Origin: Amorphophallus konjac
Lineage: Eukaryota; Streptophyta; Magnoliopsida; Alismatales; Araceae
Assembly: GCA_022559845.1 (NCBI GenBank)
Contig: CM040125.1
Coordinates: 322,035,829 to 322,099,828 of the forward strand
Length of the DNA stretch: 64,000 nucleotides
Direction of reading: 5' to 3'
The notes beneath the pieces were generated by a model that searched no databases, was not told where the DNA came from, and worked only from the letters and a program-made list of their open reading frames with translations. Of the stretch, positions 1-9,916 are shown one piece after another; positions within the stretch are counted from its first letter, which is position 1; the number at the start of each line of letters is the position of its first letter. Made by a program: the position numbers and the translations under genes.

Positions 1-12
1 TGAACCTTTAAT

Positions 13-24
13 TGGTATCAGGGC
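13..24 (+). promoter_or_regulatory. Primer binding site of the copia element
   Basis: TGGTATCAGGGC differs at one base from TGGTATCAGAGC, the usual complement of the initiator tRNA-Met 3' end. It sits 49 bases before the gag start. The 5' LTR should therefore end within a few bases of, or just before, the left edge of the window. Confidence 0.8.
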
Positions 25-72
25 AAGGTCTCTAAATCAACGGTTTAACCATCTTTAGAGATACCCGAAGCT

Positions 73-1163
73 ATGGCTCACACTAGAAATTCCTTCTTGT
101 TCGGTGAAGGGCAATCTACTACAAGGCCTCCCTTTTTCAATGGATCTAATTATAGCTACTGGAAAAATCGTATCACCACCGATATGAAAGCCATTGATTA
201 TGAGATGTTGAGGGTTGTAGAGGTTGGTCCCTATGTGCGTACAAAGGAACTTGAAGAGTGGGGAGTTGAGGATTATAGAAAAATGCCTATTAATTTCAAA
301 GCCATACAAGCTCTTCACGGTGCACTTGATGCTAATGAATATAATCGTGTTTCTATGTATGAAAGGGCTAAGGAGATATGGGAGAAACTCCATGTCACGT
401 ACGAAGGTACTTCCCAAGTCAAGGAGATCAAGATAAATATGTTGGTCCCCAAATATAGACTGTTCAGGATGGAGGAGAACGACAGCATTGGAGAAATGCT
501 CACAAGGTTTTGTGATATAGTGAATAGGCTCAAAGCGCTAGCCCCGGGTAAGAAATACTCAAACTCAGATCTTGTTTGAAAAATTCTTTGTTCTTTACCA
601 TCTTCATGGAATGCTAAGGTCACAGTAATTGAAGAGACAAAAGACCTATCTACCCTTGATTTGGATGAACTCATGGGCTCCTTGATTTCTTATGAAATCA
701 ATATGAAAAGAAATCAAGAGAAGGGATAAAGTAAGACAAAGAAGATCGTGGCCTTCAAGACTCCACCAAAGAATACCTCGTCAAGTGAGGATGGAAGAAG
801 TGATGGCCTGGATAAAGAAGAAATAGTCTTTCTTAGTACAAAGGTTAGAAAACTCTTCATTAAAAAGAAGGGTCATGTGGGTAAGCCGAAGGTAAGCAAG
901 CGTTCCTTTTCTAAGGGGGAGACCCCTAGGACTGATGAAATTATTTGCTATGAGTGTAAAAGTCAGGACACATGAGAGGGGAATGTCCCAATCTCAAGAA
1001 CAAATATAATAAGGACAAGCTCGAGAAGATGAAGAAAGCTATGGTAGCCGCTTGGAGTGAGGAAGAAATCTCAAATTCAAGTGATGAACAGGATGGAGAG
1101 GAGGCACAGATCTGCTTCATGGCAAAACCTAAGGATGATGATGAATGATGATGAGGTAAGTGA
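73..1163 (+). pseudogene. gag: Sirevirus gag, N-terminal part (broken)
   Basis: Encodes the capsid/nucleocapsid precursor that packages element RNA in the cytoplasm. The first 169 codons are open (73-579) and begin with the plant copia gag N-terminus: a PPFFNGSNYSYWKNR stretch followed by a helical capsid-like domain containing AKEIWEKLHVTYEGTSQVKE. A TGA ends the frame at 579 and a TAA follows at 727-729. The same protein continues between them and beyond, into a Lys/Ser-rich linker and a zinc-knuckle start, CYECKSQD, at about 948-971. A one-base shift there moves the rest of the knuckle (GECPNLKNK) into another frame. Acidic residues follow up to the L1 insertion near 1164. The start at 73 is the first ATG after the PBS and fits the family. 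Not functional. Confidence 0.85.
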
Positions 1164-1758
1164 TGAATTTATACATGGGTTTTCGTATTATTATGGCATG
1201 GGGACCAACATGGTTGCAGAGGCCAGATCACTGCTTGATGGGATGAGGATTCTGGTCAAAAGCGGGCTTCCTATAGCTGTGATATACTCTGATTCTAAGA
1301 CCCTTGTAAATTTGATCCAATCCAATAACCAGCCACCATGGAGAATATGTAAATGGTGGGACGAAATAAAGGACTTAATCACAAAAAATAATTGGAATTT
1401 GCAGCACATATACAGGGAGGGGAACTCAGTTGCTGATGCTTTAGCATCATTAGCCTGCTCCAACCGATCTAATAAGGACTTAAGGTACTGGCACGACCTT
1501 CCAAGAAATGCTCGTGGTTGTGCCACTGTGGATGCAGCTGGCCTCCCTAGTTGGAGGAAATAGAGATGGGTATTTGTCCTTCAGTCCTTTATCTTTGCTG
1601 TCACACATTCAGGGGTATGCCCCGTAGATTTTGTAAATAATTTTTCCACTATCAATAAAATTTAGACCGGGTACTATTGGAGGATTTAGCACACATTGGG
1701 CTATCCTTCAATAGTCTCTCCTCGGTCTCGTTTATTAAAAAAAAAACAACTTGAATTT
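1164..1758 (+). mobile_element. 5'-truncated L1-type LINE fragment inserted in copia gag
   Basis: About 580 bases that do not belong to the copia gag. They hold an RNase H-like C-terminus, a short 3' UTR and an A-run at 1737-1746. The copia coding sequence resumes right after. TGAATTT occurs at both edges (1164-1170 and 1752-1758) and is the best candidate target duplication; it is short, so the left edge could be off by a few bases. The 3' tail, poly-A and missing 5' part are the usual outcome of target-primed reverse transcription. Confidence 0.75.
1171..1563 (+). pseudogene. RNase H domain of plant L1 ORF2, C-terminal fragment
   Basis: RNase H removes RNA from RNA:DNA hybrids; many plant L1 elements carry it at the end of ORF2. 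The fragment shows the YSDSKTLVNLI segment with an acidic catalytic position, a central WWDEIKDLI helix, and the closing HIYREGNSVADALASLA motif typical of the plant RVT_3/RNase H family. It ends naturally at TAG 1561-1563, so only the N-terminal side is missing. The frame enters from copia gag by chance and no start of its own is present. It could be mistaken for a host RNase H-like gene, but the adjoining A-run and the copia sequence on both sides argue for a LINE tail. Confidence 0.8.
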
Positions 1759-2097
1759 GCTTTTTAAGATATTTATAAGAGATAAAAAAAGCTTAGAAAA
1801 GACAATAAACTCCTCAAGTAAGCATTGAAATCTCAACAACACAATAATGATCTCATGAAATAATTAGGTGTGGTGGAACAAGAAAATGATGATTTAAAAC
1901 AAGATAATGAAACTTTAGAATTGGAGGCATCTAATCTTAAGAATGAAATCATTGAATATGTAAATCATGTTAGTAAGCTTCAACTAGAAATTGAAGATTT
2001 AAAATCCACCCTATCCAACTTTGTAAGAGGGAGAAATAACCTTGATGCTATACTTGGTGCATCTGAATGTGTTTTCAGAAAAGAGGGTATTGGTTAT
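1752..2097 (+). pseudogene. gag: Sirevirus gag, C-terminal coiled-coil segment
   Basis: Copia sequence resumes after the L1 fragment. From about 1870 it encodes a Glu/Asp/Asn/Lys-rich coiled coil (ENDDLKQDNETLELEASNLK, then KLQLEIEDLKSTLSNFVRGR) ending in a NNLDAILGASE-like motif, typical of the end of Sirevirus gag. Earlier bases carry stops. It is cut at 2097 by the Tat element; the sequence continues at 27159 after the GTTAT duplication. Confidence 0.75.
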
Positions 2098-2831
2098 TGG
2101 AGAGGGGAAATCTCGTCGCCCGTACGGAGAGGCCAAAAGAGGTCCAACCAGACCGAATGAGGCCCAACTCTTCGAAGTGGTAGCCCCCGGGCCCGCTTAA
2201 TATAAATCTCAAAAACTCACTTGGTACAAGCGCTTCCTAGGCGGCCTTCGGGTTGGGAAGTCCGAGCATCATTTCGATCGGGAAAGCTCCCTTGGAGCCC
2301 CTTTTTCCCTGTCCCGACCAAGCACTCATCGCTTGGGAGACCTCTCATGGGCCAGTGCCTATCGCTTGGGATCACTGATAGAAGCTTATTGATCATGACT
2401 GTTGCAGGTCTCTTAATGGCAGGAAGCTCAAGAGGACATAGGAAACCAAGAGTCTGTGTGCTATAAGGAGCCCGTATGAAGGACGTAACCCCCCCTGAGA
2501 CTCCTCCGCTTACAGGGATCAGTCACACGAACAGGCCACTATTTAAACTAGAACAGCCCTACTACAGGAGGTATGCAAGGCAAGAGCCAAGAACCCTGAG
2601 CAGGAACCACTTCACCTTTCTGTGGAGAGGGATCTCGCGCTCCCATCTTCCTCCTAGCTCTTCCATTTGCATTCGAGCTCTACTATTTTACTAACTTAGG
2701 CATCGGAGGGTCTTCCCCGGGGTTCTATCCCTGGGCACCTCTGACTCATTTCCCTTCTTGCAGTTCACAATTCATGGGTGCGTGGACATCATCTTCCCTG
2801 CTCAGGAGCAGCGCGATATAACCCCTCTTCA
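2098..2831 (+). repeat. 5' LTR of the Tat element
   Basis: Starts TGGAGAGGGG and ends CCCCTCTTCA; matches 26426-27158 along its whole length with scattered substitutions. An AATATAAAT motif near 2199 and a CTATTTAAAC motif near 2540 are both conserved in the 3' copy. The second lies better for a promoter TATA upstream of a short R-U5. Confidence 0.92.
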
Positions 2832-2833
2832 TC

Positions 2834-2851
2834 TGGCGCCGTCTGTGGGAA
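2834..2851 (+). promoter_or_regulatory. Primer binding site of the Tat element
   Basis: TGGCGCCGTCTGTGGGAA starts 2 bases after the 5' LTR. This sequence is common as the PBS of plant Tat/Retand-like gypsy elements. I did not assign the tRNA. Confidence 0.8.
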
Positions 2852-2868
2852 ATGAACAAAGAGCCATC

Positions 2869-4076
2869 ATGGTACGAAGGAATTCTGGCAGGAGGACTGT
2901 CGGTGACCTAGGGAAAGCCTTGGTGATGGGAGAAGGCGCACCTTCTCTCCCCACGGAGAACTCCCCGCCGAGCAACCACGCCAACGAGATACCTCCATCG
3001 ATGGTGGCAGAACAGCTTCCCGGCGGGAGCACCGACCCCCTCCAAACCCTCAATGCAAAACTGGATGTCCTCATGGATCTCGTGAGGGCCCAGGCGGCCA
3101 GGGAGGAGAAGTCGCAGCTCCCTCAGAAGAGCCCCCCATGTGGAGATGCCTCTCAGCAAATCGCTGGAGGCCGTTTTACCCTCTGAGGGCGGCAGCTCAT
3201 TCACAACTTGTCAGGAGGACCATCGCATGCCCCTCCCCAAGAGCAGGAAGCCTCCTCAACCCCGAGGAGGAAGAAGACCGGGGCACGCTGACCGTTTCCA
3301 AAAGCTGAATCCCCCGAGGAGTGTCAAGACAGCATGCAAGTGCGCCCCCCAGCCCCTCGGGTCAGCGACAACCGGAGCTATCTCTCCGACTGCGAGACTT
3401 TGAGAGGCGTTTCACGGAGCAAGAGTGCACCCTCCGCGCCGTGCAGAAGACCTCTCCTGTGGAGGACAAGAAGCGATCCCCATTCCCCGACTATATTTTG
3501 AAGGCAGAGATATCCCCCAGAATCTCACTCCTGACCTTCAAGTCGTACAATGGCTAGGGAGACCCGGCCGACCACTACGACAGCTTCGACGCCCTAATGG
3601 CCCTACATGGGGCGTCCGACGTAATCAAGTGCCGAGCATTCGTGACCACTCTGGTCCAGGGCACTCAGGCTTGGTTAAGGGCCCTCGCCCTCGGCAGCAT
3701 CCACAACTTCAAGCAATTCGGGCGAGTGTTCAAGGAAAGCTTCGCTGGCAACGGTCCACCCCGGTAAGTGGAGGGACTACTGGCCCTCAAGCAGGAACAG
3801 GGGGAGAAGTTGCAGGCTTATATCAACCGATTCAAATCGGAAGCCTTGCTCATCCTCTGCCTAGATGTGGCCTCTGCCATCACCGCATTGACCGGGGGTA
3901 CCCATGACGAGAACCTACGGCGCGAGCTACTGCTGCATCCTCCCACCTCCCTTGCCGAGCTAGTGACCCTGGCGTTGCGCCATGCACAGTACGAGGAAGT
4001 CCTCCACGCCTACTGAGGCACGATAGGCTCGTGTCGGGAGGGGGACAAGAAGCGACTGTCCGACCAGGGGACGGGC
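2869..4076 (+). pseudogene. gag: Tat gag, N-terminal and capsid part (broken)
   Basis: Starts at the first ATG after the PBS. An open stretch to 3186 encodes a disordered, Pro/Ser-rich N-terminus. After frameshifts the capsid-like domain appears in pieces. One piece, around 3430-3560, has FPDYILKAEISPRISLLTFK. The next piece (about 3550-3760) has the YDSFDALMALHGASDVIKCR and FKQFGRVFKESF segments typical of the Retrotrans_gag fold. The third (3768-4016) has LLALKQEQGEKLQAYINRFK and a DENLRRELLLHPP segment. The gag is cut at 4076 by the chromovirus; the rest follows at 13821. At least three frame changes or stops make it non-functional. Confidence 0.85.
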
Positions 4077-6446
4077 TGATGAGGGCATCTCACGACACTC
4101 CCTCTAGCTCGGGTCGCCTGCACACTCTTGATGTGGACTGACTATGATCTACACTTGTTATCTTCATTTCCTTAGTTTCATTTTATGTATTTTCCTTTTA
4201 TTGAGTCCTATCTTTTGTATTTCCCTTTATTGAGTCATGTGGTTCTAGTCCATTTCCCTTTTTATGCTTAATTGGGCATTATTACCTTAGTTATGGGCCC
4301 ATAGGATTGAGTCTAGGATATGCTCGGTCTTTTGTCTTATTGTCAGGGATATTTTGGTCATGTAAAGATTGGTTACCTATATATAGGCCCATCTCTCCTC
4401 ATGTACTCAACTTTTGATGAATATTGCAATAGCATTTGCCACCTCCCTATCATTATCTCTCTCATCATCTCTCTCTCTCTTTCTTCAAGAAGGGGGTGAA
4501 CTCCTCTCTCTCTCCTCCCCCTCCCAACCACTTCCAACCCCCACCTACCTCCATTAACTCCCCACAACTTCCCATAACCCCTCTTTACTCCACATCTAGT
4601 CCCAATAACCCTCCACCAATCTAAGCCCTACTTCCCAACCACCACCTACCCTCTCCACTTTCCTAAGCACCTCCACACCTCCCCAAGGCTGAAGGCCCTC
4701 CTCCCTAGGCCCATTTTAAACTTCCCTCCCATCTCCCTTCCCCCAAACCACCCTAGGTCAAACTCCATCTCCCTCCCAACAGCCAAGTTCGTTTCCCCAC
4801 CTCCTCTCCCACTCACCTTCTCTCTTGTGCCCCCCATCTTCCCACCACCACCTCTTGCAGCTCCAGCCCTCTCTCCAGCCCATTTTCGCCCTCCCCACCT
4901 TCTTCTCCCTAGCCTTCACAACCCCTAACACCCCACAGCTCCCTCCCATAGCCATTAGACACACCTCCCACCTCTTACTCTCTTGGCCATCCCCTTCCCC
5001 ACACCCTCATCTTCTCCTCATTCTGTCCCTGTTTCAGGCAGCAGTGTTGCAGTGACTTGCAGATGCAACCACGACCGGTTCTAAAAGATTCAGGTGGCAA
5101 AGCTTATATTTCTGGAATCGTCTGCAAGTTATCATTCCAACGGTGGTGGTCTCGCCGGCTTCCAAGGTCGGAGCTGTTCGTAGGAGCAGATCTCGTCCGA
5201 CTGCGTTTGCTGTCCCTGTCTGAAGACCTGAAGCTGAAAGCAGAAGCCACCACGGTCCATACGGGAACGATCTGAGCACCATTTTCAGAGGGCAGGAACT
5301 ACGTCTAGTTAGCTTTCATCTCCAAGAAGAAGGACCTCAATCGACCACCGGAGCTATCAGTTCTGATTTTCTTCGCCGGAGTGTGCAGACTGCTCTCTGT
5401 GGTTCCAGGTTCGACCAGTCCCCACTTCTCCGGCCACCACTCTCTTCCCCGACCTAGATTGTGGCCCCGTCAATTTCTGCTCGAAGCTATCCCGACCACG
5501 ATCGCGTTACCACCAGTTTCGTTCCAATTGGAGTTCGGGAGCGTCTGCAGTGCTTTCTGCAATTTGCTACACTAGTCCTGCACCAGTCAGAGGCAGAACG
5601 TTGCTGTCCTGCTCCAGTCACCGGTCCAGTCAGCCCGAGTTTCAGAGCTTCCGCAAAAATTTAGACATCATCATCTGTCAGTTGGGAAACTTTTGGCACC
5701 TGTTTCGTCCAGTTTGAAGTTCCGTGGAGTCCGTGGCAGCGTCATCATCAACACCCTATCCAGCGAACCTGAAGGTTGGCAGAACCAGCGGTGTTCGGAA
5801 AGTCGGGTTTCCTTTGCATAATTCCCCACCCCGCTTGGCCGGCTGAAGGCCCCTCCCTGCGTGGAGGTAGTTTTGAATGTAATAAGCTTAATCCCCACCC
5901 CAAGATCACCCCTCCTGCGAGAGGAGTAGTGTTGTACTCCTTTCACTTTCAAGTCAAGTGACACCACCACGGTGATCGGGTGTATACCCTCGCCTCCCGG
6001 CGCGCCCTCGTCTCCGAGCGGGATCGGTGTTTACACACCGATCAGGTGAGCATCTGATACCATCCTTGATTGCCTCATTTCTGCAAATTTAGTATTGCTT
6101 TGTATACCCGTCGGATGGTGAGAAGAGAGCCCGATCTTGTAAGCTACTTTGGGTGTGACCACCGTGGACCGGGAGTGAGTGCCACCCAAACCCCGCCCTG
6201 CGGGCCAGCCGCCCACGAAGTTGGGTAACCCAGATCCTTAGGGGTCAGCCAAAGCCCACTATGTCACTTAGAGTCATTGGGTCTCACCTCGGACCCTCGC
6301 CATCATCCCCCGGCCCCTCCGGGTGATCGCGTGTGCCGTGAGAGTAAGCCGCTATTGTGAGAATCATTGGAGTGCTTGTATGCTTGCGGGTCTAGGTCCT
6401 AGGATCTTCAATTCATACTTAGTCAACCTTGGGCTGTGCCACATCA
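4077..6446 (+). repeat. 5' LTR of the chromovirus
   Basis: 2370 bp, starts TGATGAGGGCATC and ends GCCACATCA. It nearly matches 11446-13820 throughout, with scattered substitutions and small indels. After the TATA it has a long C/T-rich leader (about 4440-5030) with a CT microsatellite at about 4460-4493. A GC-rich part with the CCCCGCTTGGCCGGCTGAAG segment follows (about 5830), which is also found in the LTRs of the 34400-42111 element. No gene. Confidence 0.95.
4378..4386 (+). promoter_or_regulatory. Probable TATA box of the chromovirus 5' LTR
   Basis: TATATATAG in the U3 part, kept in the 3' LTR near 11747. The sequence downstream becomes strongly pyrimidine-rich, as expected of a leader. 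The position near the start of a long LTR implies a long R-U5. Confidence 0.65.
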
Positions 6447-6448
6447 AG

Positions 6449-6460
6449 TGGTGTCAGAGC
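6449..6460 (+). promoter_or_regulatory. Primer binding site of the chromovirus
   Basis: TGGTGTCAGAGC, two bases after the 5' LTR; one change from the initiator tRNA-Met complement TGGTATCAGAGC that is intact in the related element at 36859. Confidence 0.85.
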
Positions 6461-6554
6461 AGTCATAGGCTTGTCCTTACAAGTCTAGTCTTGGGTCACA
6501 CTAAGTCTTTCATAGGTGCATCCGCACACCCTTGCATAGCCCACCCAACTTTGC

Positions 6555-7757
6555 ATGACCACTCGTAGTGGAACTCATTATCAAGTCAATCCATCCTCTT
6601 CAAATAACACTATGAATCCCAATCCCCAAGGGAATCCCGCTCACAACGAGCACGAGCTTCCCGACCACATGAGGTTTCTTGTGGATGGCATGATTAACAT
6701 TATGGGACGGCTTGATGATATAACGGCCCGGCTTGAACAAATTGAGGAAAATAGGCCTGCCCCAAGGGTAGGAGGTAGGAGGGAACCACCTCCACATGTG
6801 GAGCCAACCATAGGAGAGCTCAACCTTGACCACCCTCCCGAACCGGAAAGGGACCCACCTCCTAGAAGGAATGAGAGACTCCCCCGGGACAACCCGGATG
6901 ACCAACTAATGAGACTTGTGAAAGTCGATGCACCCACCTTTGATGGGTCTCATCATCTGAGCATCTACTTAGATTGGGAGGCAGCCATGGACCAATATTT
7001 TGATTGGTACCCAATGACCAAGGATAGGAGAGTCTGGCTTGCAAAGATGCAATTAACCAAACTAGCCAAGACTCATTGGATGAATGTTGAGGCATTAAGG
7101 ATAGTTAGGAGGGAAGCTCCCATCACCACATGGGTGGCCATGAAAGACCAACTCAAACTCAAATATGCCCCACCCTCCTACCATCAAAATCTCCTAGATG
7201 AGTGGCAAGCCTTGACCCAAGAGGGAAAGACCGTTATGGAGTACATGGAGAAGTTTGACTACTACCTTCTCAAGTGTGGAGTCCAAGAGGACCCCGCCAT
7301 CACACTCTCCCGCTTTAGGAATGGACTTCAATTCCATATAAAAAAGGAATTATTCATGCGTCAAGTAGTCACTTTAGAGAAAGCCTACCAAGTAGCTCGA
7401 GATGTCGAGAAATTCTCTCGGTATACACGAATGGTTCCCCCTCGGGGGATGGACCCCAAAGCCATGGCACCTCGGGCCAACCCTCCACCTCCCCAAAGAG
7501 GTCTCCTTCCCACACCCATGGGAGCTCCTCCCACCCGGGTCACCCCTCCTAGTGGCACTCCACCACCCCGCCCCACAAGTGGGCCCCTAAACACAACTCC
7601 CAATAGGCCCAATCCGACACCCACTCCCCCTCACACTAAGATGACCCCAAACCATCAAAGTAGGTAGCAATGCTTTAGGTGCTATGGGTATGGACACTTT
7701 GCCAATCAATGCCCCACCAAGGGAGCATCTAACTTGCTCATAGAGGAGTCCAACCCC
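6555..7757 (+). pseudogene. gag: Chromovirus gag with zinc knuckle (two nonsense codons)
   Basis: Capsid/nucleocapsid protein. The 370-codon open stretch starts at the first ATG about 95 bases after the PBS. A polar, Pro-rich N-terminus comes first. At residues 120-280 lies a Retrotrans_gag domain (VDAPTFDGSHHLSIYLDWEA, then LTKLAKTHW and LLDEWQALTQEGKTVMEYM). A Pro-rich tail and then TAG at 7665-7667 follow. The same frame continues directly into a complete CCHC knuckle, CFRCYGYGHFANQC (C-x2-C-x4-H-x4-C), then TAA at 7758-7760. The frame stays continuous with protease and RT, so this is a single gag-pol polyprotein broken by point mutations. Confidence 0.9.
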
Positions 7758-7760
7758 TAA

Positions 7761-8522
7761 CCCCAAGCTGAATTTGAAGGGGAAGTTGAGATATATGAAC
7801 CCTCTCTTGAATGGGAGGAGGAGTATGAGAACCACTACATAGAGACCAACCAAGAACAACTCCCTCCATCCACCGACTCCCACCTTGGAGTGGTTAGGTG
7901 CACCCTCACTCAAACCCAAGAGCATGATTGGAAAAGAAACACCATATTACATACCTACATCCGGATAGGGAGCCATGTTAGAAAGGTCATCTTGGACAAT
8001 GGAAGTAGTGTGAATGTGGTGTCACCCGACACCGTCAAACTTTTGGGCCTTACCACCTCCCTACATCCACACCCATATCGGGTAGCATGGATTGATGCCA
8101 CCTCCATACCCGTTAGTGCTCGTTGCCTTGTCCCCATTACATTCCAATCCTATCAAGGCCAAGTATGGTGTGACATCCTACCAATGGAAGTTGGGAGTAT
8201 ACTCCTAGGGCGGCCTTGGATCTACGATGTAGATGCCACCTTCCTTGGAAGGACAAACACTTGCATCTTCACTCATGAGGGAAAGAAAATCCAACTCAAC
8301 CCTTCTCCACCCCGCACCCTTCCCAAGAAAGCATCTCCCTCCCTTGAGGGATCCCCTACCCCTCCCACTATTCCAAACCCACCAAACCCCACCCCATCAA
8401 GCCTTAATCCTAGTACCATCAATGAGCCTCCTAGGAGCCTACACCTCATCACTAGGAAAGAGCTTGAGGAAGAAGTCAACCACGGAGAACAAGTGTGTGC
8501 CATTGTCACTTGCCTCGGGTAA
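7761..8522 (+). pseudogene. pro: Chromovirus aspartic protease
   Basis: Cleaves the polyprotein in the particle. In frame with gag. An acidic linker (LEWEEEYENHY) leads to the retropepsin-like domain: the active-site region reads VILDNGSSVNVVS at about 7985-8025, with DNG where many plant gypsy elements have DGG or DTG. The flap and C-terminal ILLGRPWIYD motif (about 8195-8230) are conserved. A Pro-rich linker to RT follows. TAA 8520-8522 interrupts the frame just before the RT leader. The DNG triplet may weaken catalysis; other copies would show whether it is ancestral. Confidence 0.85.
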
Positions 8523-9700
8523 TCCACCCCAACCAACCCACATTCAATAGAAATTCAACAACTCCTTGAGGACTTCCATGATGTGTTTCCCGAGGAACTT
8601 CCGGACAAACTACCACCCATGCGCGATGTGCAACATGCCATCGACCTCGTACCCGGGGCCACCTTGCCTAACCTCCCACACTACCGCCTCAACCCCACTA
8701 AGCATGCCGAGCTCAGGAGGCAAATTGAGGAGCTCATCAAAAAGGGCATCCTCCGGATTAGCAAAAGCCCTTGTGCCGTCCCAGCTCTTCTCACACCCAA
8801 AAAGGATGGAACTTGGCGCATGTGTGTGGATAGCCGAGCCATCAACAAGATAACGGTCAAGTATAGGTTCTTCATCCCTCGGTTAGATGATATGTTAGAC
8901 ATGCTAGCTGGAGCCACCATCTTCTCCAAAATTGACCTCAAGAGTGGCTACCATCAAGTTCGCATTAGGCCCGGGGACGAGTGGAATACCGCCTTTAAGA
9001 CTAAAGACGGTCTTTATGAATGGCTTGTCATGCCTTTTGGCCTTTCTAATGCGCCAAGCACCTTCATGCGCCTCATGACCGAGGTCCTCCGGCCCTTCAT
9101 TGGCATCTTTCTAGTTGTCTACTTTGACGACATTCTCATATATAGCCAATCCAAGGAAGCCCACCTCGATCACCTCAAACAAGTGTGCACCATTCTTAGG
9201 AAGGAGAGTCTCTTTGCTAACCCCGGGAAGTGTCATTTCTTGACCAATCAACTAGCCTTCCTAGGATTTATTGTCTCATCCCAAGGGGTATCCATGGACC
9301 CCGAAAAGGTCCAAGCTATTCTTGAGTGGCCCGAGCCCAAGACCCTTCATGAGGCCCGAAGCTTTCACGGGCTAGCTACCTTCTATAAGAGATTCATCTG
9401 TGGGTTTAGCACAATCACCGCTCCTATCATGGATTGCCTCAAGAAAGGCACCTTTGTGTGGACTAGGGCAGCCTCCAAAGCATTCCTAGAGCTCAAGGAA
9501 AAGATGACCCAAGCCCCGGTCCTTTGCCTACCCGACTTCTCGAAAGTCTTCGAGGTCACTTGTGATGCATCCGGGGTAGGGATTGGGGGCATCCTCAGCC
9601 AAGAAGGTCACCCGGTAGCCTATTTTAGTGAGAAACTTTGTGAGGCTAGGACTAGGTACTCCACATATGACAAAGAGCTTTATGACGTGAATCCCTTCGG
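8523..9700 (+). pseudogene. pol: Chromovirus reverse transcriptase and start of RNase H
   Basis: Copies element RNA into DNA in the cytoplasmic particle. In the same frame as protease. Seen in order: [15 protein letters not shown], the [20 protein letters not shown] finger region, [16 protein letters not shown], the [15 protein letters not shown] motif with its catalytic Asp, [12 protein letters not shown], and the catalytic box YFDDILIYS with YFDD at 9120-9131. Connection-domain sequence follows, then the first RNase H acidic site in [12 protein letters not shown]. All visible RT catalytic residues are present. At about 9690-9702 a one-base indel changes frame within RNase H. Confidence 0.92.
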
Positions 9701-9916
9701 CATTGGAGGCACTATCTCCTACCCAAGGAGTTTATGATCTTCTCGGACCATGAGGCTTTGAAGTACCTCAACACCCAACAAAAGCTCAATGCCCGCCATG
9801 CCCGATGGGTAGAATACATTCAAGCTTACACCTTTGTCCTCAAGTACAAGATGGGTAGTGAGAACCGCGCCGCCGATGCGCTAAGTAGGCGGGTAGCCTT
9901 ACTCTCCACCATCTAG
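9701..9916 (+). pseudogene. pol: Chromovirus RNase H, C-terminal half (shifted frame)
   Basis: Continues the RNase H domain in the new frame: [20 protein letters not shown], then [20 protein letters not shown] and the closing AADALSRR motif. TAG at 9914-9916 stops the frame, which then continues unchanged into integrase. Confidence 0.9.

Noticed and set aside
1057..1563. A single 168-codon host RNase H-like gene
   Set aside because: The first part is copia gag tail (acidic, MAKPKDDDE in an overlapping frame) and only the later part is RNase H; the A-run and possible duplication show that a LINE fragment joined the frame by chance.
4436..5055. Several Pro/Ser-rich frames and their minus-strand Gly/Arg-rich partners in the LTR leaders (also 11689-12427, 35069-35603 and 40324-40849)
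   Set aside because: C/T-rich leader sequence lacks TAA/TAG/TGA by composition; the frames are duplicated only because the LTRs are.
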